Shown here piece after piece: positions 53,503 through 60,719 of a stretch of DNA of 60,719 nt (positions are counted from its first letter, which is position 1; every line of letters starts with the position of its first letter). The stretch comes from Bacteroidales bacterium (GTDB lineage: Bacteria; Bacteroidota; Bacteroidia; Bacteroidales; WCHB1-69): positions 1-60,719 of the forward strand of contig JAGAEQ010000005.1 in assembly GCA_017613015.1 (NCBI GenBank), given 5' to 3'. Under the pieces are notes generated by a model. That model saw only the letters and a program-made list of their open reading frames with translations, did no database searches and had not been told where the DNA came from. Both the position numbers and the translations under genes were made by a program.

Positions 53503-54498
53503 TTACTCCTCCATGACTAACAGGTTGCAGCCGCGGAGGTCGGCCTGGTCGAAGCGGCCCATGACGGAGAAGCGTCCGTCGGGGGCTATCCGTCCGATGT
53601 CCTGTGTGGCGATGAAAGAGCAGCTGTAAAGATTCGCCAAGTCAATGATGTTCAGACCGCCGTTGCGCCCAGGCTCATGGGTGATGCGCAAGGGATCGTA
53701 CATGTCGCGCGTCAGCACCCGCATCCAAGGGGGGCAGCGGAAGAGTTCCCCTCCGTCGCTGTATGCCTGGGAAAGCAGTTCTGCCATGCCGTATTCAGAA
53801 CGGATTCGCGCTACACCCAAACCTTCGCACAGCCGCTGGTGCAGCTCCTCGCGCAGCAGCTCCTTGCGGCGGCCTTTCATGCCGCCGGTCTCGAACACCA
53901 TCAGTTCCGGCAGGTGGAAGCGGTGATGTTCCACCAAATCCAGCAGCGCAAAACTCACCCCGAAAAGGATGGTGCGCTGCCCTTGCGCGGCCAAAAGCTC
54001 CAGATTTTCAGACAAAGTGTCCAATTGGTGGAGGTAAAATCGGTTCATGGGGTGACCGCTCTCTTCCATGAGGCTTTGCACCATGTAAAGCAGCGAAGAG
54101 CCTTGCCGTTCCAGATAGGAGGGGAGCAGGGCCAAAATGGCGAAATCCTTGGGGTCGCCCACCATTTGCCGGAAGGTTTCCCGGAAACTGCGGCGGTAAA
54201 TGGCCAGGGACTGCACGTGGTGGCGTGAAGGGGTCATACCGGTGGTGCCGCTGCTGGTGAACACCGCTTCCGCCGGGCTGTCGCCGCCGTAGACGGTTTG
54301 GGTCTTGAAAAATCCGATGGGGAGAAACGGAATCTCTTCCACCGAGCGCACTCGCTCCGGGTTGTGTCCGATGCCGTCCGCGTAGTGGCGGTATACGTCG
54401 CAGCGGGCGTATTGGAAACGGAAAGTCTCCAAGGCCAGCTCCTCGAATCCGGCTTCGTCCCGAAGGTGGAAAATACGTTCCGCTAATGTTCTTTCCAT
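53503..54498 (-). CDS. LuxE-family acyl-protein synthetase
   Basis: Probable ATP-dependent carboxylic-acid activating enzyme of the LuxE (acyl-protein synthetase) family, 331 residues. The AMP-forming ligase loop VFTSSGTTGMTPSRHH is near residues 101-116, and FETGGMKGRRKELLREELHQR, SEYGMAELLSQAY and the C-terminal IGRIAPDGRFSVMGRFDQADLRGCN follow. The cysteine in the last segment is where LuxE-type enzymes carry an acyl-binding thiol, but this is inferred. The start is ATG 54498; a longer frame upstream lies inside the BatA-like gene. It overlaps that gene by 16 bases. No lux genes are near, so the acyl acceptor is unknown. Confidence 0.78.
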   Translation of the reverse strand: MERTLAERIFHLRDEAGFEELALETFRFQYARCDVYRHYADGIGHNPERVRSVEEIPFLPIGFFKTQTVYGGDSPAEAVFTSSGTTGMTPSRHHVQSLAIYRRSFRETFRQMVGDPKDFAILALLPSYLERQGSSLLYMVQSLMEESGHPMNRFYLHQLDTLSENLELLAAQGQRTILFGVSFALLDLVEHHRFHLPELMVFETGGMKGRRKELLREELHQRLCEGLGVARIRSEYGMAELLSQAYSDGGELFRCPPWMRVLTRDMYDPLRITHEPGRNGGLNIIDLANLYSCSFIATQDIGRIAPDGRFSVMGRFDQADLRGCNLLVMEE

Positions 54499-56525
54499 AA
54501 GCGCAGCAAAAAGGTCTCCGCCGCAAGCAGCAGCAGGGCCGCCCATAGCCAGCCCCCCTGGGCTTTCCGGGCAGTTCCGGCCTGTTCCGCCAAGGTTCCC
54601 ATGGTGAGGCGTCTTGCGTTCAGTACCTGGGTGTTGCGCGTGTTGCGGCAGTATTTTTTCATATCGTTGGGCTGCCAGTATTCCAGCTCGGATTCCCGGC
54701 GGTCGTAGTTGAAGGCGATGGCCGAGACCGCCGTGTCCCGCTGGCACAGCAGGTAGTTGCCCGCTTCCCGGATTTGGTCATGCACAAACAGGTCGCATTG
54801 GTTGTAGGTGCGGCGCAGTTCGGGAATGCAGGAGAAGCTCCCGTTCCCGTTGCGCAGCGTGGGCAGCTCCTCCGGGGAAAGGGCGTCCTTCTCGACGGGC
54901 ACCGGTTCGTTGGAGCCTATGGTGTGGCAGATGCGGGTGGGTTCGTTGGTGAACAGGGCCATGTTGTACAGGCTGGGGACGAACAGGGCGTGGCGCGGAA
55001 AGGTGGTGAAAACCTCGTCTATGGGTGCGCTCAACAGGTACACGCAGCCGGAGCCCAAGTGCTGCACACTCAAAAAGTCGTCTCCGTTCTCCAGACGGAG
55101 CAGGCTCTCCTTTCCGGCTCCCAAGGTGTTCTCGCAGCGGTAGTGCTTGTAAACCACCGGCATGTCCATGTTCTCGGCGGGCGCGTCCATGGCTTCCGCG
55201 TACAGGCGGTGCTCCCAGCGGATGTCCGCCACTTTGCTTCTCTGGGTGTCCAGCCTGGTGAATGCGCCTAAACCGAAGGTGCGGTTCGCTTCGTTTTGCA
55301 GGGCTTTATCCGCCTGTTTCCCCGGAACAAGCAGCAGGTTGCCCCCGTTCTCCACGTATTCGCGCAGGGCTTGCAGGCAGCCGCTTCCGGCATTTTCCAT
55401 CTGGTCCAGAATCAGCAGCCGCTGGTTTTCCAACTGGCTGTAGTCCAATTGTTGCAAAGGCATGTTCAGGTAGGCGATGGCCGGATCGTCCGCAAAAAGG
55501 GCGTTCAGGTAGGGATTCTCTTTTCCGCCGCAGATGCAGCAGACCGGCAGGCGGTTGCGGGTCCGGAAGGAAAAATAGAAACGATCGTCGAAAGTGACGG
55601 GATAGTCCGTCAGCTCTATCCACGCTTGCTGCAGGCCCTCGCCCTCCGGCGTGAATGTCAGGTCAAGAAGGGCGCGGCCCCCGGCTTTGATGTCGGCGGT
55701 GGCGATGGCTTTCTGCCGTCCGTTCACAAACAGTTTCACCGGCACCTTCTCCAAATCGTTCCGTCCCGAATGGCGCAGCACGGCTCGCAGACGGCATTCC
55801 TGTCCGCTGAGGAAGAGGGGAGACTCGAACCAGCAGCTGTCGACGAAGAGGTTGTCGGCGGTGGCGGCGTGCAGGGGCACAAAATGCACCAGTACCGTGG
55901 TGTCCGTGGGAAGTTGCGTCAAAGGGCAGGTGGATTGCTGGAAATCGGAGAGGAGGAAAAGTTGCCTGTTCTTCCCTTTTCCCGTGCTCAGGCAACGGAA
56001 GCCGTAGCGCATCATTTCGTCCAATGACTGGCTGCACGGGCTGGTTTGCAAGGCGGCGATTTCTTTTTTTATGTCCGATTTGCTTAAAAAACGGCTGTGT
56101 CGCCCCTCCTTGTCGTTGGTGAGGAGCATAAAGGCGTCCGACTCCCCGAAAGCGTCCACGATGTCCAAGGCCTTGTTTTTGGCTTCGTTCAGCAGGTTTC
56201 CCTCGGCGGAGGCGTTTTCCATGGAAAACGAATTGTCGACATATATCTGGATGTGCGCGCTGCCGCTATGGAAGGCATCCGTCCCCTTGTTGCGGAAAGG
56301 TTGGGCGAAAGCCAGCACAATGCAAATCACGGTAAGAATGCGCAGACTGAGGATGAGGCGTTTGCGCAGGTTGGACTGGCGTTTGTTCTCCGCTTGCAAT
56401 GCCTGTAGAAAGTGGGTGTCGGAGAAATACAGGGTGCGGTATTTCCGGAAGTGGAAAAGATGCACCGCCACCGGAATGCCGATAAGCAGAAGTCCCCATA
56501 AGAAAGCAGGATGCACAAACGACAT
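54483..56525 (-). CDS. BatA-type protein with von Willebrand A-like domain
   Basis: The 680-residue protein starts with the two-helix N-terminal membrane region of the Bat (Bacteroides aerotolerance) family: FLWGLLLIGIPVAVHLFHFRKYRTLYFSDTHFLQ, then LILSLRILTVICIVLAFAQP. A VWA-like domain follows with the metal-site motif VDNSFSM near residues 95-101. A long beta-rich middle includes a glutamine-amidotransferase-like segment (LREYVENGGNLLLVPG), and a C-terminal helix (WLWAALLLLAAETFLLRLW) anchors the end. BatB, BatC and BatD are not adjacent, so a function in aerotolerance is not shown. It is 15 bases behind gldA and overlaps the LuxE-like gene. Confidence 0.83.
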   Translation of the reverse strand: MSFVHPAFLWGLLLIGIPVAVHLFHFRKYRTLYFSDTHFLQALQAENKRQSNLRKRLILSLRILTVICIVLAFAQPFRNKGTDAFHSGSAHIQIYVDNSFSMENASAEGNLLNEAKNKALDIVDAFGESDAFMLLTNDKEGRHSRFLSKSDIKKEIAALQTSPCSQSLDEMMRYGFRCLSTGKGKNRQLFLLSDFQQSTCPLTQLPTDTTVLVHFVPLHAATADNLFVDSCWFESPLFLSGQECRLRAVLRHSGRNDLEKVPVKLFVNGRQKAIATADIKAGGRALLDLTFTPEGEGLQQAWIELTDYPVTFDDRFYFSFRTRNRLPVCCICGGKENPYLNALFADDPAIAYLNMPLQQLDYSQLENQRLLILDQMENAGSGCLQALREYVENGGNLLLVPGKQADKALQNEANRTFGLGAFTRLDTQRSKVADIRWEHRLYAEAMDAPAENMDMPVVYKHYRCENTLGAGKESLLRLENGDDFLSVQHLGSGCVYLLSAPIDEVFTTFPRHALFVPSLYNMALFTNEPTRICHTIGSNEPVPVEKDALSPEELPTLRNGNGSFSCIPELRRTYNQCDLFVHDQIREAGNYLLCQRDTAVSAIAFNYDRRESELEYWQPNDMKKYCRNTRNTQVLNARRLTMGTLAEQAGTARKAQGGWLWAALLLLAAETFLLRLWKEH

Positions 56526-56540
56526 GAGGCAGCGTCCGGC

Positions 56541-57269
56541 TTAGGATGAATGGGTGAGTTGGTGGAAAACGGCTTCCAAGCTGAATTCGCCCTTTCCGGA
56601 AGCCTCCGCCTGTTTTTTCAGATGCTCCAAGCTGTCGTCGGCTTTGATGCGGCCTTGGTCGATGATGATCACGCGTTGGCACATGGCTTCCACTTCCTGC
56701 ATGACGTGGGTGGAAAGCAGCACGGTGGAGGTCTGCGCGGTGTCCCGTATCAGCTGGCGTATGTCAATCAGCTGGTTGGGATCCAGTCCGGAGGTGGGTT
56801 CGTCCAAAATAAGGACTTCCGGTTCGTGGATGAGCGCGTGGGCCAGCCCCACCCGTTGGCGGTAGCCTTTGGAGAGCATGGCGATTTTTTTGTGCTGCTC
56901 CTTGCCCAGACCAGTGATGGCTATCATGTCCTCCACCCGTTTTTTGATGCGGTCCATGCCGTAGATGCCGGCCACCCATTCCAGACTTTCCCGCACATAC
57001 ATGTCTAAGTAGAGCGGATTGTTTTCCGGAAGATAGCCGATGCGTTTCTTCACTTGCAGCGGATTTTCCAGCACCGAGTGTCCGCAGACTTCGCAGGTGC
57101 CGGAGGTGGGGCGTTTGTAGCAGGTGATGATTTTCATCAGGGTGGATTTTCCCGCCCCGTTGGGTCCCAACAGACCTACAATTTCCCCGCTTTTGATTTC
57201 GAACGACACATCGTCCAGGGCTTTCTGGGTGTCGTATGCTTTACTGATGTGTTTGACAGATATAGACAT
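56541..57269 (-). CDS. gldA: ABC transporter ATP-binding protein, GldA-like
   Basis: ATPase subunit of an ABC transporter of the gliding-linked Gld type, 242 residues. Walker A LLGPNGAGKS is at residues 34-43, the segment IGYLPENNPLYLDMYVRESLEWVAGIYG around 80-105, signature LSKGYRQRVGLAHALIHEP and Walker B VLILDEPTSGLDPNQ. The NPLYLDMYV and GLDPNQ segments are those I associate with GldA. The membrane partners GldF and GldG are not in the window, so the protein may serve another ABC-2 permease. It starts 19 bases after the lpxC stop. Confidence 0.78.
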   Translation of the reverse strand: MSISVKHISKAYDTQKALDDVSFEIKSGEIVGLLGPNGAGKSTLMKIITCYKRPTSGTCEVCGHSVLENPLQVKKRIGYLPENNPLYLDMYVRESLEWVAGIYGMDRIKKRVEDMIAITGLGKEQHKKIAMLSKGYRQRVGLAHALIHEPEVLILDEPTSGLDPNQLIDIRQLIRDTAQTSTVLLSTHVMQEVEAMCQRVIIIDQGRIKADDSLEHLKKQAEASGKGEFSLEAVFHQLTHSS

Positions 57270-57288
57270 GCTTGCAGCTTTCTATGGA

Positions 57289-58218
57289 TTAACGCAGGTT
57301 TTCGGGATGTTGTTGCATCCAGCGGTAAATTTCTTGCGCCATGCGGGTGTTGGCCGCATGACCGGGGCAGACGGCCACGATACGCGCCTGCAAATCAGTT
57401 CCTATCAGTTGGAGGTCGCCCAACACATCTAACAGCTTGTGGCGGGCCGCTTCGTTGTCGAAACGCAGGCGGTTGTTGCTGAGGATGCCGCTCTCATTGA
57501 CGCGGATGTTCTCCACGTGGAAGAATTCGGCGATTTTCCGCTGTTCCTCCTCCTTTAAAGGCTGGGCGACGTACACGATGGCGTTGTCCAAGCTCCCGCC
57601 GCGCGCCAGGTTGTGCTGTATGAGCGGCCAGATTTCGTGCAGAAAGCAGAAGGTGCGGCAGACGGCAAAACCCGTCTCCACATCCTCCAAAGAGTGCAGC
57701 TTGGCGGTCTGCCTCCCTAAAACCTCCGTGTGGTAGTCCACCGTGACTTCCATTTCAAACGTGTCGCTGGGGTAGGCGTGCAGTTCTGCACCGTTGTCGT
57801 GGTGGTAGTGCAGCTCTTCCCCTAAAATCAGGCGTTTCCTTTCGGCCTTCTGTTCCTGTATGCCGGCTTGGTGGAGGTAGTGCAGCAGCTGCTCTGAGCA
57901 GCCGTCCAGAATGGGGAACTCCTCTCCGTCGGTTTCAATGCAGAGGTTGCAGACACCGGTGGCCGCCAAAGCCGCCATCAAATGTTCTATGGTGCCGACG
58001 GAGGTGCCTGTCTCCGCGTCCCTTACCGAAGTGCTTCGCGAAGTGTCGCCGACGTGGGTGGCCAAGGCCTGAATCTCCACGGCGGGGGAAAAGTCCGTGC
58101 GGCGGAAGCGGATGCCGCTGCCTTCGGGAGCGGGCAGCAGGCTCACATGCAGGGTCTTCCCGGAATGCAGTCCGACCCCTTCAAACGCGACGGGCTGGGC
58201 GATGGTTTTCTGTTTCAT
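57289..58218 (-). CDS. lpxC: UDP-3-O-acyl-N-acetylglucosamine deacetylase, not fused to FabZ
   Basis: Zinc deacetylase, the committed step of lipid A synthesis. The 309-residue protein has GVGLHSGK at the start, the zinc/catalytic segments TIEHLMAAL, FDNEAARHKLLDVLGDL and the late PGHAANTRM, plus FPILDGCS. In most Bacteroidota LpxC is fused to a C-terminal FabZ dehydratase of about 150 residues; here the protein stops after LpxC (YRWMQQHPENLR) and gldA follows, so the fusion is absent. Start ATG 58218 (a TTG at 58227 would overlap cvpA). Downstream of cvpA by 5 bases. Confidence 0.93.
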   Translation of the reverse strand: MKQKTIAQPVAFEGVGLHSGKTLHVSLLPAPEGSGIRFRRTDFSPAVEIQALATHVGDTSRSTSVRDAETGTSVGTIEHLMAALAATGVCNLCIETDGEEFPILDGCSEQLLHYLHQAGIQEQKAERKRLILGEELHYHHDNGAELHAYPSDTFEMEVTVDYHTEVLGRQTAKLHSLEDVETGFAVCRTFCFLHEIWPLIQHNLARGGSLDNAIVYVAQPLKEEEQRKIAEFFHVENIRVNESGILSNNRLRFDNEAARHKLLDVLGDLQLIGTDLQARIVAVCPGHAANTRMAQEIYRWMQQHPENLR

Positions 58219-58223
58219 GGTTT

Positions 58224-58766
58224 TCAACGGTTTTTGAGGGCTTCTTTGTTTTTAGTTTTGAGTTTTTGCACTCCTTCTTGATTTTCAGCCCAATGGGCGA
58301 AATCAAAGATTTTGGGCAGCAGCATTCCGGCAGTTTTGCAGCAGGGGGCGTATACCGCGCTGGAGGCTTTCCATTCCTTGGTCAGAATTTTCTCCCCTTT
58401 GTCGATGGAGGAAATGCAGTAGAAAACGATACCGGCTCCCAACAGCACCTTGAGGGCTCCGAACACGGCCCCGAGCAGTTGGTTCGCTAATTTGGGAAGG
58501 GCGAAGGAAAGGCTGATTTTGAACAGTTTCCCTATCATATACACCGCCACGATGCAGAAGAGAAAGGAAATCAGCAGGCTGATCAGGTAGCGGGTTTCGG
58601 TGGTCGGCACCAGAATTTTCTGCACCACAGGCGAGAAGGGGATGGCGCACCAGGCCCCGACTAACAGCGCCAGCAGGGAGACCACCCCGTCCACAAGCCC
58701 TTTCCGGAATCCTTGGAAGGCGAACCAGGCCAGTAAAAGTACGATAATAATGTCAATCAGTTTCAT
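58224..58766 (-). CDS. cvpA: CvpA-family membrane protein
   Basis: The 180-residue protein has four predicted membrane segments (MKLIDIIIVLLLAWFAFQGFRKGLVDG; VSLLALLVGAWCAIPF; TRYLISLLISFLFCIVAVYMIGKLF; LLGAVFGALKVLLGAGIVFYCIS) and the GxxKGLVDGVxSLL motif of CvpA. CvpA is named for colicin V production and is linked in other bacteria to envelope robustness; its molecular function is unknown. The C-terminal 50 residues are charged and cytoplasmic. It lies 7 bases behind the C10 protease gene and 5 bases ahead of lpxC. Confidence 0.85.
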   Translation of the reverse strand: MKLIDIIIVLLLAWFAFQGFRKGLVDGVVSLLALLVGAWCAIPFSPVVQKILVPTTETRYLISLLISFLFCIVAVYMIGKLFKISLSFALPKLANQLLGAVFGALKVLLGAGIVFYCISSIDKGEKILTKEWKASSAVYAPCCKTAGMLLPKIFDFAHWAENQEGVQKLKTKNKEALKNR

Positions 58767-58773
58767 CGTTGGT

Positions 58774-60719
58774 TTATTTTTTTATGAGTTTGGAAGTGTG
58801 TGTGCCGTCCGTCCCGGTGGTCCGTATCAGGTACATGCCCACAGGAAGGCTGTTGACAGACAAGTCGAAGGAAGTTTCTTCAGTATGGAAAGTGCGCAGG
58901 CAGCGTCCGCTGATGTCCAACAGGCGGATTTCCCCTAAGGCGGCCCCTTCCTTGCTGATGCGTACAAAATCGTTTGCCGGATTGGGGCGTATACTCAATT
59001 TGGCGGCGGCTGTTTCCGCAAGGGCGGTTTTGGAACCGGTGTAGGTAAAGCTCCATCCGTCCGATTCCAGGCTGTCGTCGCTTTCAAACTCCACAAGCAC
59101 CACATTGCTCGGCAAAAAGAAGACGGAGTCCGATTCCAGCTGACCGGAAAGGCGCAGCAGCTCCCGGTTGTTGTCGTTCAAGTCGTAAAAATGCAGCACA
59201 TCCTTGTCTTTTTCGGTTTCCAGCAGGTGGAAACGCAGTGCCAGGCCTTCGTGCCCCCTGACGTTGATGACGTGGCGGCAGCATGTGTTGGGGTTGTAGC
59301 GGTAGGCACCGCTTCCGTCGTTCAAGGTGGCGGAAACCTTCGTGCTTGTCTGGATGACGGTGCAGAATTCCGGATAGACGGCCTCATAGCTGAAATGCAC
59401 GCCTTCGCTTCGGGTGGTGTCTTGGGTGCGCAGCTGGACATCCCATTGGGTGACGCTTGTCTCCCAAGCGAAAGAAGTGTCCGTGGCTTGCAGGACTAAG
59501 GTTTGGAAATCAGGATCCGGTGAGCTGACAATCAGGCTGTCTCCCGCTTCCAAATGGCAGTGCACCTGGATTTTCATGCGCACCACGCTGTCCAAATCCG
59601 GACGGATGTGCCAGGTGTGGTCCACGGCGGCGGCGCAGCGTCCGTGGGTGCCGTAGCCGTTGGCGAAGGAGCCGCTCCGGTGGGTGAGGGTTCGCTCCCC
59701 GTGAAGCGCCGCCTCCTCCGGATAGCTGTAATGCAGGGTGTCAGGATAGGCGTTGATGATGATTTCCTGTGCCAGGTTGAAATTGTATCCGGGAGGGAAA
59801 AGGGATCCGGTGAGAAAATAGCCGTCCGAATGGCCGCTCCATCCGAAATTGAAATGGAAGTAGCAGTTCCCGCTGCTGTCCTTCTGGTAGCCGTCGCAAA
59901 CGAATCCGTGGCCGTTGGTCCAAGGCTTGCTCCATCCGGCATAGTAGAGCGGAATGCGCCGCTCCAGGTGCGCGATGATCACGCTGTCCCAATTGAGCGG
60001 ATAGGGTTCGGGATGCAGGCTGTCGTGCGCCATACCGTTGCTGTCGCGGAAAATGTAGCGCGTTTCCGGAAGGTATTTGAAATACGTGCGCAAGGCATAG
60101 GCGGCCTTGTGGTTGTACATGCCGGAGCTGCCAGGGCCGTAGACCATGTCCACCGCCACGCCGCAATGATGGGTCAGCAGCGAGGCCGCGCTGTTGATCT
60201 GGCCCGGCTGGTCGCACATGTGGGCGAAGGGGTAGCGGCTGTTCCCGAAATCGGCGGACAGGCTGCCGTAGGTGTCGTGGGTGTAGCTGTAGCTTCCCGT
60301 TCCGCTTTCCGGCCAGCGGAAATAATACATCAGCTGGGCCATGGCCGTGGCCACGCAGCCCGTGACGCAGCGTTCGTTCTTTCCTTTGTCGTCCTTGGGG
60401 CAGAAATAATTGTAGGGTGTTCCCTGGTCCCAATGGCTGAACAGCAGCGGTTTCACTTCGGCGCTTACTCCGCTTTGGCGGGTGGCGGTCCGCTGTGTGG
60501 CGGCCTTCCCGTTCTGGCGGGCGGCTATAATCTGCCGTTTGTAGGATTGCAGCCACATTTCCATGGCCGGGGCGGTGTTTTCGCTGTCAAAGGCGTGGTT
60601 CAGAGAGTAGGCCAGCACGGCTTCGCACCCGCTTTCCGCCGACACCACGACAAAGGCGTCGTCCCCGTTGAAAATGTAAAACACGGCTTCGTTGTCCGCC
60701 TGCTCCGTGTGCACGCAGG
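58774..60719 (-). CDS. C10-family cysteine protease with T9SS C-terminal sorting domain, 5' end cut off
   Basis: Surface or secreted papain-like protease of the streptopain/PrtT/interpain class. About 648 C-terminal residues are visible; the open frame runs off the right edge, so the signal peptide and prodomain start are missing. The catalytic Cys is in VTGCVATAMAQLMYY and His in WTNGHGFVCDGYQ. A beta-sandwich then a CUB-like module (GTGAY...LRLSGQLESDSVFFLPSNVVLVEFESDDS) follow. The end is a type A sorting domain (RPNPANDFVRI...LPVGMYLIRTT...SKLIKK), the T9SS export signal. It heads an operon with cvpA, lpxC and gldA and is the only clear T9SS cargo in the window. Confidence 0.9.
   Translation of the reverse strand, partial: CVHTEQADNEAVFYIFNGDDAFVVVSAESGCEAVLAYSLNHAFDSENTAPAMEMWLQSYKRQIIAARQNGKAATQRTATRQSGVSAEVKPLLFSHWDQGTPYNYFCPKDDKGKNERCVTGCVATAMAQLMYYFRWPESGTGSYSYTHDTYGSLSADFGNSRYPFAHMCDQPGQINSAASLLTHHCGVAVDMVYGPGSSGMYNHKAAYALRTYFKYLPETRYIFRDSNGMAHDSLHPEPYPLNWDSVIIAHLERRIPLYYAGWSKPWTNGHGFVCDGYQKDSSGNCYFHFNFGWSGHSDGYFLTGSLFPPGYNFNLAQEIIINAYPDTLHYSYPEEAALHGERTLTHRSGSFANGYGTHGRCAAAVDHTWHIRPDLDSVVRMKIQVHCHLEAGDSLIVSSPDPDFQTLVLQATDTSFAWETSVTQWDVQLRTQDTTRSEGVHFSYEAVYPEFCTVIQTSTKVSATLNDGSGAYRYNPNTCCRHVINVRGHEGLALRFHLLETEKDKDVLHFYDLNDNNRELLRLSGQLESDSVFFLPSNVVLVEFESDDSLESDGWSFTYTGSKTALAETAAAKLSIRPNPANDFVRISKEGAALGEIRLLDISGRCLRTFHTEETSFDLSVNSLPVGMYLIRTTGTDGTHTSKLIKK

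Noticed and set aside
1..60719. CRISPR arrays, tRNA/rRNA genes, prophage or insertion sequences
   Set aside because: Nothing with regular short repeats, cloverleaf-sized gaps or phage/transposase proteins was seen. A computed search (tRNAscan, CRISPR finder) would settle it.

Overview
The window is a gene-dense stretch of a GC-rich Bacteroidota chromosome, most likely order Bacteroidales. Grounds: PorQ, PorX, GldA, GldD and a cargo protease with a C-terminal sorting domain (type IX secretion, T9SS); DUF4369/TlpA lipoprotein-style thioredoxins; DUF4175; a BatA-type protein; the second, EF-G2-type elongation factor; and recurrent TAnnTTTG promoter boxes, the -7 element of Bacteroidota. The family cannot be fixed by eye. 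I see no insertion sequence, prophage, CRISPR array, tRNA or rRNA gene. Both window ends cut a gene.

Layout. 1-4064 (+): the end of an HdrB-like protein, then ddl, pta, trmO and a ROK kinase. 4066-4698 (-): an RluA-family pseudouridine synthase. 4846-15198 (+): a long run of lipid kinase, DEDD exonuclease, RluD-type synthase, two tandem TlpA-like thioredoxins, porQ, a small membrane-anchored protein, and a HlyD/C39-peptidase ABC exporter. 15195-27456 (-): three operons, namely [pRiA4b ORF-3-like, miaA, glutaminyl cyclase, folP], [recG, dusB, engB] and [DUF4175 protein, BamA/TamA-like barrel]. 27746-33673 (+): a giant TPR protein, an outer-membrane barrel and recF. 33676-37225 (-): a GH123-like protein, folK and hutI, the last apparently frameshifted at its N-terminus. 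37547-38497 (+): an esterase. 38560-40887 (-): DUF456 and a TPR protein. 41219-53261 (+): the EF-G2-type factor with a clear terminator, then kdsD, a DUF5106 thioredoxin, asnS and gldD, then prfB (with a programmed frameshift), porX, a non-catalytic M16 protein and a sigma54-type regulator without HTH. 53503-60719 (-): one tight operon of C10 protease (T9SS cargo), cvpA, lpxC, gldA, BatA-like and LuxE-like.

How it fits together. Much of the content is envelope biology: peptidoglycan precursor (ddl), lipid A and Kdo (lpxC, kdsD), secretion to the surface (PorQ, PorX, GldD, GldA, the C10 cargo), periplasmic or lipoprotein processing (glutaminyl cyclase, TlpA-like proteins) and outer-membrane barrels with TPR partners. 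The remainder is housekeeping: translation and tRNA modification (asnS, prfB, EF-G2, miaA, dusB, trmO, two pseudouridine synthases), folate (folP, folK), recombination (recG, recF) and ribosome assembly (engB).

The best leads are: the EF-G paralogue with lost GTPase signatures, the exact prfB recoding site, the hutI frame break, a lipid-A deacetylase without the FabZ fusion usual in this phylum, the degenerate M16 protein beside PorX, and an orphan peptide exporter with no recognisable substrate gene. I found no convincing wholly new system.
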